A stretch of DNA of 64,000 nt from NCBI GenBank assembly GCA_019638285.1, contig JAHBUB010000001.1:124001-188000 (forward strand). The letters are read 5' to 3'. Every line of letters begins with the position of its first letter. The first letter of the stretch is position 1. Below the pieces are notes generated by a model that saw nothing but the letters and a program-made list of their open reading frames with translations, searched no databases and was not told where the DNA came from. Source of the DNA: Cyclobacteriaceae bacterium (lineage in GTDB: Bacteria > Bacteroidota > Bacteroidia > Cytophagales > Cyclobacteriaceae). Below are positions 56,206 through 64,000 of the stretch, piece after piece. The translations under genes and the position numbers were made by a program.

Positions 56206-56551
56206 ACTTTTCACGATCTAAAGCGATAAAAAATTTATCCTATTTTTTTGAGTAAAGAAAAAGGACGAGGGTCAAAAATTGCATGCAGACCATCAATTTT
56301 TATCCGTTCGTAACTGTGAATGATATTATCGAGCCTAATCAATCTGAATAATTCCTAGCACTAAGGTGATGAAACTGAGGGCAGTCGCTTGTTTGTATGG
56401 GTTCGCTACGGGAAAGCAAAGACGTCTATTTAAATTCATTCTAAATTACGATTGCCCATTGAAAACCTGTTTGATAGTTGAACAGAATTTCCAAGTGATT
56501 GAGAAGTATCAACATGTGTTCAAAATAATAACCGCAACCGCAAAAATTAAT

Positions 56552-56581
56552 TTGAAATAATGCATTACGAGTGTAGATTTG
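56552..56581 (+). promoter_or_regulatory. Promoter of the act operon (TTG-N19-TAGATTTG)
   Basis: -33 TTG (56552-56554), 19-bp spacer, -7 TAGATTTG (56574-56581). Perfect consensus, 39 bases before the actA start. No Fnr-like dyad was seen near it. Confidence 0.85.
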
Positions 56582-56620
56582 TGCACCTCCGAATAAAACC
56601 GGACACCTAAACGAATCACG

Positions 56621-57853
56621 ATGACGCACCCAATCTCTGGTTTATTTAAGAATCTTGCTACGGCTCTCTTTATCTTATTATGTGTTACCTCTTTCGCTCA
56701 AGAAATTTCTACGGATGCAGGGGTTATCAAAGAAGGAGAAACTTTATTTAATGCCAACTGCAAGGCTTGCCATAGAATAGACCAAAAACTAATAGGCCCT
56801 GCACTTGCAGGTGTTTATGATCGCGCTCCTTCTTTGGACTGGATCAAAAACTTTGTCCGCAACTCCTCCAAGGTAATCGCCAGTGGAGATGAATATGCCA
56901 ATAAAATATTTGCGGAAAATGGTAAAATGATGATGACGTCATTTACCTCATTTTCAGATGACCAGATCATGGCGATCATGGCTTATGTAGAGAACGAAAC
57001 TAATAAGCCAGCCGAAGTGGTGGCTACTACTACTGCTGCAGGTGGTGGTGAAGGGGGAGCTGGTGCAGGTGTGCCAACTTCATACTTGAATGCTATTTTG
57101 ATAGGTATGATTGTCATACTGCTATTATTACTGGTTATTCTTGGCCTTATTATTAATGGACTTAAGCGTTACCTGGATCAAAAAGATTTAACTGAGGAAG
57201 ACAGGGAAGTGGTGCATTCGCCCATTACGCTAAGCACAATCGTACAAAGCCGTGGTTTTATTTTCATTGTTGTATTTATAGTAGCTTCAGTCTCATTTAA
57301 GACAGTTATTGATGGTTTATATTCAATAGGGGTGCAACAGGGCTACGCTCCTAAGCAACCCATTGCATTTTCTCACAAGGTGCATGCTGGACAATACGAG
57401 ATTGATTGTAAATATTGCCATACCGGAGCAATAAAAGGCCGTAGCGCCAATATCCCTTCACCTAATATATGTATGAATTGCCACACTCAAATTCGCAGTG
57501 GTACCAACACAGGAGAGTCGGAAATCGCAAAAATTGTTGCAGCAGTAGAGACCAATCGACCCATTGAGTGGGTGCGTGTTCATAACCTGCCAGATCTGGC
57601 CTATTTTAATCATTCGCAGCACGTAAATGTAGGCGGTATTGAGTGCCAGACTTGTCACGGGCCAATTGAAGAAATGGATGTTGTAAAACAATATTCATTG
57701 CTTACCATGGGCTGGTGTATTGATTGCCATCGTAAAACAGATGTAAATGCCAAAGGCAATGCCTATTATGATAACCTTCGTGAATTACATAATAACAAAG
57801 CAATGAAGGTAGAAGACATTGGCGGATTAGAATGTGCAAAATGTCATTATTAA
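56621..57853 (+). CDS. actA: ActA multiheme cytochrome c of alternative complex III
   Basis: 410 residues: signal peptide (1-26), an N-terminal monoheme cytochrome domain (CKACHR, about 47-51), a Gly/Ala-rich linker, two membrane helices (about 158-180 and 213-232), then five more heme sites CKYCH, CMNCH, CQTCH, CIDCH and CAKCH (the last at the C-terminus). That is six CxxCH motifs in total. ActA carries electrons in the quinol:cytochrome c oxidoreductase complex. First gene of the operon; actB follows after 42 bases. Confidence 0.9.
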   Translation: MTHPISGLFKNLATALFILLCVTSFAQEISTDAGVIKEGETLFNANCKACHRIDQKLIGPALAGVYDRAPSLDWIKNFVRNSSKVIASGDEYANKIFAENGKMMMTSFTSFSDDQIMAIMAYVENETNKPAEVVATTTAAGGGEGGAGAGVPTSYLNAILIGMIVILLLLLVILGLIINGLKRYLDQKDLTEEDREVVHSPITLSTIVQSRGFIFIVVFIVASVSFKTVIDGLYSIGVQQGYAPKQPIAFSHKVHAGQYEIDCKYCHTGAIKGRSANIPSPNICMNCHTQIRSGTNTGESEIAKIVAAVETNRPIEWVRVHNLPDLAYFNHSQHVNVGGIECQTCHGPIEEMDVVKQYSLLTMGWCIDCHRKTDVNAKGNAYYDNLRELHNNKAMKVEDIGGLECAKCHY

Positions 57854-57895
57854 TAATAATAATAATATAGATTCGATTTTTGGATTAGAATAAGT

Positions 57896-60800
57896 ATGAA
57901 CATTAAGAAAAAGACATACTGGAAAGGAATTCAACAGCTAAGAAACGATCCAGCGTTTGTAAAACATGCGGATAAAGAATTCGTTGACCTTGGTATTGAA
58001 GATGATCCGCGTCATACCCGCAGGGATTTTCTAAAAATGATGGGTTTTAGTGTAGCAGCAGCTTCATTAGCGGCGTGTGAGGCACCTATAAGGAAGGCCA
58101 TTCCTTTTGTAAACAAACCCTTAGATGCTGATCCAAGCATTCCGAATTATTATGCTTCTACCTATATAAATGGGGGAGATTATTGCAGTGTGGTTGTAAA
58201 AACCATTGAAGGGCGTCCTATTAAGATAGATGGGAATACTCTTTCTAAAGTAAGCATGGGCGGAACGAGTGCTCAGGTAGAGGCTTCTGTGATGTCATTG
58301 TATGATAATTATCGGATGCGTGGTCCTAAGAAGGCCAAAGACAGTGCAACCTGGGAAGACGTAGATAATGAGATTATCTCAAAATTACAGGGGGTAGCTG
58401 CCGCAGGAGGTCAAATTAGAATTGTGAGTAACACAATACTAAGCCCAAGCACAAAAGCTGCGATCGATCATTTTAAAAACAAATATCCCACCACCAGCCA
58501 TGTACAATATGATCAGGTATCATATTATGGAATGCTGAAGGGAAATGAAGCTTCTTTCGGAAAAGCATTTATTCCTTCTTACGATTTTTCTAAAGCAAAG
58601 CTTATAGTTAGCATAGATGCCGATTTTCTGGGTACATGGTTATCGCCTATTGAGTTTTCAAAGCAATACAGCGAAACACGTAAGATCAGTGAGAAGCAGC
58701 GGGAGATGTCACGCCACTACCAGTTTGAGGCGAACCTTACTCTTACAGGGGCTAATGCAGACTACCGTACCATGATCCGTCCTTCTCAGGAAGGCCTGGT
58801 GGTAGCGCAATTATATAACCTTATTGCTGGAAAGGCTGGCAATGCCACAATTTCAGCTGGGATGGATAAAGTGTCTAACCTGAATAAAGCTGCTGATGAA
58901 CTTTGGGCCAACCGTGGTAATTCTTTGGTGGTTTGTGGATCAAATGACAAAGACGTTCAGGTATTGGTGAACGGAATCAATACAATGCTTAGTAATTATG
59001 GTTCTACCATACTAGCAGATCGAGCGGTTAACTATCGTCAGGGAAATGATGAGCAAATGGCTGCTTTTGTTGCCGATGCGGAGGCTGGCAAAATAGGTGC
59101 TGTTATTTTCTACAATTGCAACCCTGTTTATGATTACCCAATGGGGGCAAAATTAGAAGCTGCCCTTAAAAATATTTCATTATCGGTTTCTACTTCTTCC
59201 ACTGAAGATGAAACCTCCTCAGTATCGGCTTACAAAACTCCAGACCATCATTACCTGGAGTCATGGAACGACTTTGAGCCAAAGACCAACACATTTAGTC
59301 TTTCTCAACCAACCATTACACCTATTTTTAAAACACGCCAGGCACAGGAAAGCCTTTTGATGTGGGCAGGCGAGAAGGTGGAGTATTTTTCTTTCGTAAA
59401 AAACAATTGGAAAAACTGGCACTATAATCAATCTGCATTGGGTCTTGGATTCCAGGCTTTTTGGGACCAATGTTTATACAATGGGGTATTTGAAGGGGCA
59501 CAACAATCAGCCGGGACGTTGTCTTTTGCAGGAGATGTAAATGCAGCTGCATCATCAATTGGTGCAAATTATAAAGCCAACAATTCTGGATATGAGATTG
59601 TCCTGTATGAGAATTGTGGAGTTGGAAATGGTTCGCAGGCCAATAATCCCCTTTTACAAGAACTACCAGATCCTATTACAAAAGCAGTATGGGATCACTA
59701 TGCTACCATTTCGCAAAAAGATGCCGCTGCCCTTGGTGTTAATAATGATGCTGAAGGAAGAACACAGTTTCTAAATATTGCAATTGGAAGTAAATCAATT
59801 AAAATTCCTGCACTGGTTCAACCAGGACAAGCACCTGGTACTATAGGTATTGCCATTGGTTATGGCAGAACCAAAGTGGGTAAGGTTGCTGAAAATCTAG
59901 GACAGAATGTGTATCCATTGGTTACAATGGTCAATGGCTCACTAAACTATAGCATTACTGCGGATGTAACGCCCACACTTGTAGATGAACCTTTCCAGAT
60001 TGCTCAAACCCAAGTTCATCAAACTTATATGGGTCGCAGCAACGTAATTCAAGAATCTGTATTAAGTGAATTTAAGCAGAATCCGGAAGCGGGACGTGAG
60101 TTTCCAAAAATCACGAAGTGGGAAGAAAAAGTTGACCCCGCAACTGTAACCATGTGGAAGGGGCATGACTATAACGATCACCATTGGGGAATGTCTATTG
60201 ACTTGAACTCCTGTACGGGCTGTGGAGCATGTATTGTAGCTTGTAATGTGGAGAACAACGTGGCAATCGTAGGAAAGCAAGAGGTGATTAATCGCAGAGA
60301 GATGCATTGGTTGCGAATAGACCGTTACTACAGCAGTGATGCCACGGATATCAGCGACTACGAAGCACTTGAACATGCCGCTGAAAATCCTGAAGTGGTT
60401 TTCCAGCCTATGCTATGTCAGCATTGTAATAACGCACCCTGCGAGACGGTATGTCCTGTGGCGGCAACCACACACAGTACAGAAGGCTTAAACCAAATGA
60501 CCTATAACCGTTGTATCGGTACGAGATATTGTGCCAACAACTGTCCCTATAAAGTAAGGCGCTTCAACTGGTTTAAATACCACGACAATCAGAAGTTCTA
60601 TGAAGTAAACCCTTCTATGAATACCGACTTGGGAAGGATGGTACTTAATCCTGAAGTGACAGTGCGGTCAAGAGGAGTAATGGAGAAGTGTTCTTTCTGT
60701 GTGCAGCGCATCCAAGCAGGGAAGTTGACAGCGAAGAGAGAAAAGAGAAAGGTGAAAGATGGGGAAATTGTAACTGCATGTCAGGCAGCATGTACATCAG

Positions 60801-61003
60801 GTGCCATTGTATTTGGCGACATGAATGATGCAGAAAGCCAGATCAGTAAGTTGTTACAAATTACCAGGAATGAGAAAAGGCCCAATAGCCCTGACAAAAA
60901 CATTGGTAACCCACGCGCTTACAGAGCATTGGAGGAAATTGGGGTGAAACCTAACATTTATTACCTCACGAAAATTAAGAATAAGGATTTAACTAACGCA
61001 TAG
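57896..61003 (+). CDS. actB: ActB iron-sulfur/molybdopterin-like subunit of alternative complex III
   Basis: 1035 residues. The N-terminus has a twin-arginine-like signal (RRDFLKMMG, Arg42-Arg43) followed by a lipobox SLAAC (Cys61), so it is exported folded and lipid-anchored. Next is a molybdopterin-oxidoreductase-like domain (about 60-740), then a ferredoxin-like domain with four cysteine groups, beginning C773-x2-C776-x2-C779-x3-C783 (SCTGCGACIVACN), then C841-x2-C844-x4-C849-x3-C853, CIGTRYCANNC and CSFCVQR...CQAAC. In known Act complexes the Mo domain binds no cofactor, but the Fe-S clusters carry electrons. Confidence 0.95.
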   Translation: MNIKKKTYWKGIQQLRNDPAFVKHADKEFVDLGIEDDPRHTRRDFLKMMGFSVAAASLAACEAPIRKAIPFVNKPLDADPSIPNYYASTYINGGDYCSVVVKTIEGRPIKIDGNTLSKVSMGGTSAQVEASVMSLYDNYRMRGPKKAKDSATWEDVDNEIISKLQGVAAAGGQIRIVSNTILSPSTKAAIDHFKNKYPTTSHVQYDQVSYYGMLKGNEASFGKAFIPSYDFSKAKLIVSIDADFLGTWLSPIEFSKQYSETRKISEKQREMSRHYQFEANLTLTGANADYRTMIRPSQEGLVVAQLYNLIAGKAGNATISAGMDKVSNLNKAADELWANRGNSLVVCGSNDKDVQVLVNGINTMLSNYGSTILADRAVNYRQGNDEQMAAFVADAEAGKIGAVIFYNCNPVYDYPMGAKLEAALKNISLSVSTSSTEDETSSVSAYKTPDHHYLESWNDFEPKTNTFSLSQPTITPIFKTRQAQESLLMWAGEKVEYFSFVKNNWKNWHYNQSALGLGFQAFWDQCLYNGVFEGAQQSAGTLSFAGDVNAAASSIGANYKANNSGYEIVLYENCGVGNGSQANNPLLQELPDPITKAVWDHYATISQKDAAALGVNNDAEGRTQFLNIAIGSKSIKIPALVQPGQAPGTIGIAIGYGRTKVGKVAENLGQNVYPLVTMVNGSLNYSITADVTPTLVDEPFQIAQTQVHQTYMGRSNVIQESVLSEFKQNPEAGREFPKITKWEEKVDPATVTMWKGHDYNDHHWGMSIDLNSCTGCGACIVACNVENNVAIVGKQEVINRREMHWLRIDRYYSSDATDISDYEALEHAAENPEVVFQPMLCQHCNNAPCETVCPVAATTHSTEGLNQMTYNRCIGTRYCANNCPYKVRRFNWFKYHDNQKFYEVNPSMNTDLGRMVLNPEVTVRSRGVMEKCSFCVQRIQAGKLTAKREKRKVKDGEIVTACQAACTSGAIVFGDMNDAESQISKLLQITRNEKRPNSPDKNIGNPRAYRALEEIGVKPNIYYLTKIKNKDLTNA

Positions 61004-61024
61004 TAAATAAAGGATAACGATTTT

Positions 61025-62398
61025 ATGCAAGTAAGCTCAACACTACGCGAGTCTCTCATCACCGGTGGCAAAACCGTCAGTGACGTTTCTGAAGATATCT
61101 GCCGCCAGGTAGAGGGTAAACCTACCCCACTTTGGTGGATGGCATTTGGAATTGCCCTGACACTTCTTGGCTTTGGTGCGTACGCCATGATTATAACACT
61201 GTGGGATGGAATTGGTATGTGGGGCCTTAACAGAACTGTAGGTTGGGCCTGGGACATCACAAACTTTGTTTGGTGGGTGGGTATTGGTCACGCGGGTACT
61301 CTGATTTCTGCAATTTTGCTATTGTTCCGCCAAAAGTGGAGAATGTCAATCAATCGTGCGGCAGAAGCGATGACCATTTTTGCAGTAATTTGTGCAGCTA
61401 CCTTTCCAATGGTTCACATGGGACGCTTATGGTTAGGGTTCTATTGGGCGCTTCCACTTCCAAATGCATTTGGTTCCTTATGGGTAAATTTTAACTCTCC
61501 GCTACTTTGGGATGTGTTTGCCATCTCTACTTACTTCACAGTATCGTTAGTGTTTTGGTATATAGGACTTATCCCTGATTTTGCAGTAATCCGTGATCGT
61601 GCTGTAAGGGCAGGACACAACACACGCGCTTTGATTTACAACACTCTTAGCTTTGGATGGCAGGGAGGCGCAAAAACATGGATGCGTTATGAGTCAGTTG
61701 CCTTGATCCTTGCAGGCCTTTCTACACCACTCGTACTTTCGGTGCACACTATTGTATCTATGGACTTTGCGACTTCGGTAGTACCCGGATGGCATACCAC
61801 CATTTTTCCTCCTTATTTTGTCGCAGGTGCCATCTTCTCTGGCTTTGCGATGGTTCTTACCTTATTGTTGATTACCAGGAAGGTATTTAGACTCGAAGAC
61901 TACATTACTATCTATCATGTAGAGTTGATGAATATCATCATCATTGTGACAGGCTCCATTGTAGGTATTGCTTATATCACTGAGTTCTTCATTGCATGGT
62001 ATGGCCAGGTGCCGGCTGAACAATACGCATTTATCAATCGTGCTTTTGGACCTTATTGGTGGGCTTACTGGTCTATGATGACTTGTAATGTGATATCACC
62101 TCAGCTTTTCTGGATTAAGAAAATTAGGACCAGCCTTGTGTCTACTTTTGTGTTGTCTATTATCGTAAATATTGGGATGTGGTTTGAGCGATTTGTGATC
62201 ATTGTAACCTCTTTGCACAGAGATTATCTTCCTTCCAGCTGGGCAATGTTCTACCCTACTATGTACGATGTAGGGGTCTATGTAATGACATTTGGGTTTT
62301 TCTTTACCGCGTTTCTGTTGTTTGCAAAATTTTTCCCGGTAGTCAACATGGCGGAGATAAAAAGTATTCTAAAGTCGTCATCTGAAAAAAAGCATTAA
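61025..62398 (+). CDS. actC: ActC NrfD-like membrane subunit
   Basis: 457 residues with about ten membrane helices of the NrfD/PsrC type, including WWVGIGHAGTLISAILLL and the HIS-containing FVAGAIFSGFAMVLTL helix. It forms the quinol-binding membrane core of the Act complex. 21 bases after actB, 6 bases before actD. Confidence 0.95.
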   Translation: MQVSSTLRESLITGGKTVSDVSEDICRQVEGKPTPLWWMAFGIALTLLGFGAYAMIITLWDGIGMWGLNRTVGWAWDITNFVWWVGIGHAGTLISAILLLFRQKWRMSINRAAEAMTIFAVICAATFPMVHMGRLWLGFYWALPLPNAFGSLWVNFNSPLLWDVFAISTYFTVSLVFWYIGLIPDFAVIRDRAVRAGHNTRALIYNTLSFGWQGGAKTWMRYESVALILAGLSTPLVLSVHTIVSMDFATSVVPGWHTTIFPPYFVAGAIFSGFAMVLTLLLITRKVFRLEDYITIYHVELMNIIIIVTGSIVGIAYITEFFIAWYGQVPAEQYAFINRAFGPYWWAYWSMMTCNVISPQLFWIKKIRTSLVSTFVLSIIVNIGMWFERFVIIVTSLHRDYLPSSWAMFYPTMYDVGVYVMTFGFFFTAFLLFAKFFPVVNMAEIKSILKSSSEKKH

Positions 62399-62404
62399 TC
62401 AATC

Positions 62405-62929
62405 ATGGAAAGCAATAAGAATTTTGTGTTAGGTGTGTTTGATGATGAAGATGTTCTTCTTCATGCAGTAACAAAAGTAAAGGACAAAGGTGTTAAGATC
62501 CACGAAGTGTACTCACCTTTTCCAGTACACGGTTTGGATGCGGCCCTTGGCTATAAAAGAACACGATTGCCAATTGCAGCTTTCTTGTTCGGAATGACAG
62601 GCACTAGCTTGGCGCTAATTATGCAGATATGGATGTTGGGATATGACTGGCCAATGATCATAGGTGGAAAGAACCATGCAGCATTGCCTCCTTTTATTCC
62701 CGTTACTTTTGAATTGACTGTTTTACTCTCCGCACTTGGAATGGTGGCTACTTTCTTGATCGCGAGCGATTTGAAGCCCTATAAGTGGCCACAACAGTTT
62801 GATGTAAGAAGTACAGATGACAAACATATCATGGCTATTGATTTGGCAAAAAACAGACTGACAAAAGAAGATATTGGCGCTCTATTAAAAGACAGTGGAG
62901 CCCAGGAAGTTAACGATAAGAATTTTTAA
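62405..62929 (+). CDS. actD: ActD (DUF3341) membrane subunit
   Basis: 174 residues. DUF3341: VLGVFDDEDVLLHAVTKVK at the N-terminus, YSPFPVHGLDAALG, then two membrane helices (about 55-80 and 100-122). A structural subunit of alternative complex III. Five bases separate it from actE. Confidence 0.94.
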   Translation: MESNKNFVLGVFDDEDVLLHAVTKVKDKGVKIHEVYSPFPVHGLDAALGYKRTRLPIAAFLFGMTGTSLALIMQIWMLGYDWPMIIGGKNHAALPPFIPVTFELTVLLSALGMVATFLIASDLKPYKWPQQFDVRSTDDKHIMAIDLAKNRLTKEDIGALLKDSGAQEVNDKNF

Positions 62930-62934
62930 AGAGG

Positions 62935-63591
62935 ATGCGGAATATGCAACTATTAAAAACAGTTTTGATTGTGACAGCAGGAGCAGCCTTGTTGACAGGA
63001 TGCACAGCAGGTGGGGATTATCCAGGCCTTGAATATGCTCCCAACATGTATCACTCTGTCGCTTACGAACCACTTACACAAATTACTGATGAGAGTGCAG
63101 GAACTTGGGTAAACTCATTAGATAATGGAAGAGGAGAGTACTTTAACTCAAATAAGTATAATCCTAATATGATGAACATGAGAGCCCCAGCACCTTATAC
63201 CGTAAAGAGAAATAAGTATGGCTGGTTGCCTTACAGGATTGGTAAAGACAGTCTTGATTATGCTTCTACTATCAAGAGTCCGTTGGATAGTACTGCTGCC
63301 ATCATTGCAGATGGGAAAGCACTTTATGCGGTATACTGCAATCATTGTCATGGGCCAAAAGGAGAAGGAGATGGTAAGGTAGCTATGGGTGTTAAGGTAG
63401 ATGGGGTGGATAAGGGAATGGTTGCTGGTGTGGCTAACCTACAAGGCAATGCATATTTGAATATGACCGAAGGGCACATATTTCATGTGATTACATGGGG
63501 TAGAAACCTGATGCAGCCTCACGGCTCTCAAATAAGCCCTGAAGACCGCTGGAAGATTGCCAAATACGTGAAGACTTTACAAAAGAAGTAA
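62935..63591 (+). CDS. actE: ActE monoheme cytochrome c lipoprotein
   Basis: 218 residues with a lipoprotein signal ending LLTGC, then a cytochrome c domain with CNHCHGPKGEGDG and a likely Met ligand (GRNLMQPHGSQ). An ATG three codons in (62944, MQLLKT) is an alternative start. ActE is the last electron carrier of the Act complex toward soluble cytochrome c or oxidases. Followed closely by actF. Confidence 0.93.
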   Translation: MRNMQLLKTVLIVTAGAALLTGCTAGGDYPGLEYAPNMYHSVAYEPLTQITDESAGTWVNSLDNGRGEYFNSNKYNPNMMNMRAPAPYTVKRNKYGWLPYRIGKDSLDYASTIKSPLDSTAAIIADGKALYAVYCNHCHGPKGEGDGKVAMGVKVDGVDKGMVAGVANLQGNAYLNMTEGHIFHVITWGRNLMQPHGSQISPEDRWKIAKYVKTLQKK

Positions 63592-63622
63592 TAAGAAGTT
63601 TCAAATTTTTGAAGGAAAATAA

Positions 63623-64000
63623 ATGGTAGCCGAAGAGAATTACGAATTCAAGCCCGAAGTAAAGAAGAAGATTTTCATACTGGGTGCTATTGGTATTGTG
63701 CTTTTTATCCTTGGGGTAATCTTGGCCATGAACTCGGGTTCAGGGCATGAAGAGGAACATGCATCTGTTCAACAGACATCCACCCACCTGGTAGCAAGCA
63801 CAGAGCAGGCAGCTGCTGCTGAGGGTCAGCCGGTGGTTGCTGAAGAGCATCATGGCAGCCCTGTTTGGTTAAAGAGAATTTATACCTCTCTGTGGCAAAA
63901 CAATATATACTTTGCTGGACTAGGCGTCATTGGTTTATTCTTCGTGGCCATACAATATGCCGCACAGGCCGGATGGTCAGTGCCTGTGAATAGAATTGCC
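63623..64000 (+). CDS. actF: ActF membrane subunit (5' part)
   Basis: The frame is open from ATG 63623 to the end of the window, 126 codons. One N-terminal membrane helix (KKKIFILGAIGIVLFILGVIL) precedes an acidic Glu/Ala-rich linker and a second helix beginning IYFAGLGVIGLFFVAIQ. This matches the start of ActF, the second NrfD-like quinol-binding subunit. The rest lies outside the window. Confidence 0.88.
   Translation, partial: MVAEENYEFKPEVKKKIFILGAIGIVLFILGVILAMNSGSGHEEEHASVQQTSTHLVASTEQAAAAEGQPVVAEEHHGSPVWLKRIYTSLWQNNIYFAGLGVIGLFFVAIQYAAQAGWSVPVNRIA

Noticed and set aside
56366-56560. Open frame of 64 codons in the gap before actA
   Set aside because: Arg/Lys/Cys mixture without a recognisable fold or ribosome site; it runs through the act -33 box, so it is most likely chance.
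57896-61003. ActB as a true molybdoenzyme that explains the Moco island
   Set aside because: Strong synteny with act genes and the family's known lack of Mo cofactor argue against it.

Overview
This window is a piece of a Bacteroidota chromosome, most likely of the order Cytophagales. Three kinds of evidence point there. Upstream regions repeatedly carry the Bacteroidota promoter signature (TTTG about 19-20 bp before TAnnTTTG) and mostly lack strong Shine-Dalgarno sequences. There is a type IX secretion type B cargo protein with a PorP/SprF partner. There is also a complete-looking start of an Act (alternative complex III) respiratory operon and a clade II-type nosZ cluster. Base composition is moderately AT-rich throughout; I saw no insertion sequence, prophage, CRISPR array, tRNA or rRNA.

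Layout. 1-4.5 kb: end of recQ, pgk, a Sua5-type tRNA threonylcarbamoylation enzyme, a small membrane protein, a Nudix hydrolase and a small secreted protein. 4.6-11.1 kb: a 1740-residue surface protein with a T9SS type B sorting domain, divergent from a PorP/SprF-like outer membrane protein. 11.1-13.5 kb: a three-gene leftward group (retropepsin-like protein, RimK ligase, AstE-like zinc deacylase). 13.6-15.7 kb: a DUF2911 protein and ffh. 15.8-20.5 kb: a molybdenum cofactor island (moeA, moaC, mobA, moaE, moaD, moaA) on both strands. 20.6-31.4 kb: mixed housekeeping and envelope genes (DsrE-like, YfhO, YkgJ, thioredoxin-like, queA, ABC permease, recA, an outer membrane barrel with a metallo-aminopeptidase). 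31.5-34.9 kb: an RluA-type synthase and the rplM-rpsI-rpsB / tsf translation genes. 35.1-41.2 kb: a tricorn-like protease, a luciferase-like oxidoreductase and a sarcosine oxidase-like enzyme.

41.4-48.6 kb is a nitrous oxide respiration cluster: lipoprotein cytochrome c, nosZ, a membrane-NosL fusion, nosD, nosF, nosY, then a fasciclin lipoprotein. It is preceded by a Crp/Fnr-type dyad placed as expected for an activator. 48.7-56.0 kb holds a DUF4251 protein, a convergent AcvB/VirJ hydrolase-MprF pair (lysyl-lipid removal and synthesis), an unknown protein and a TolB/CehA-like secreted protein. 56.6-64.0 kb is the act operon actABCDE and the start of actF, which passes electrons from quinol to cytochrome c. 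The two respiratory clusters fit together: Act supplies reduced cytochrome c, and the nos cluster provides an N2O-reducing terminal branch.

The observations I consider most worth checking are the NosL fusion with a retained internal lipobox, the Fnr-like site upstream of nos, the AcvB-MprF convergent pair, the RimK/retropepsin/deacylase group, the sixth heme motif in ActA, and several promoters placed so close to start codons that leaderless or near-leaderless mRNAs are predicted. I found no convincing wholly new system.
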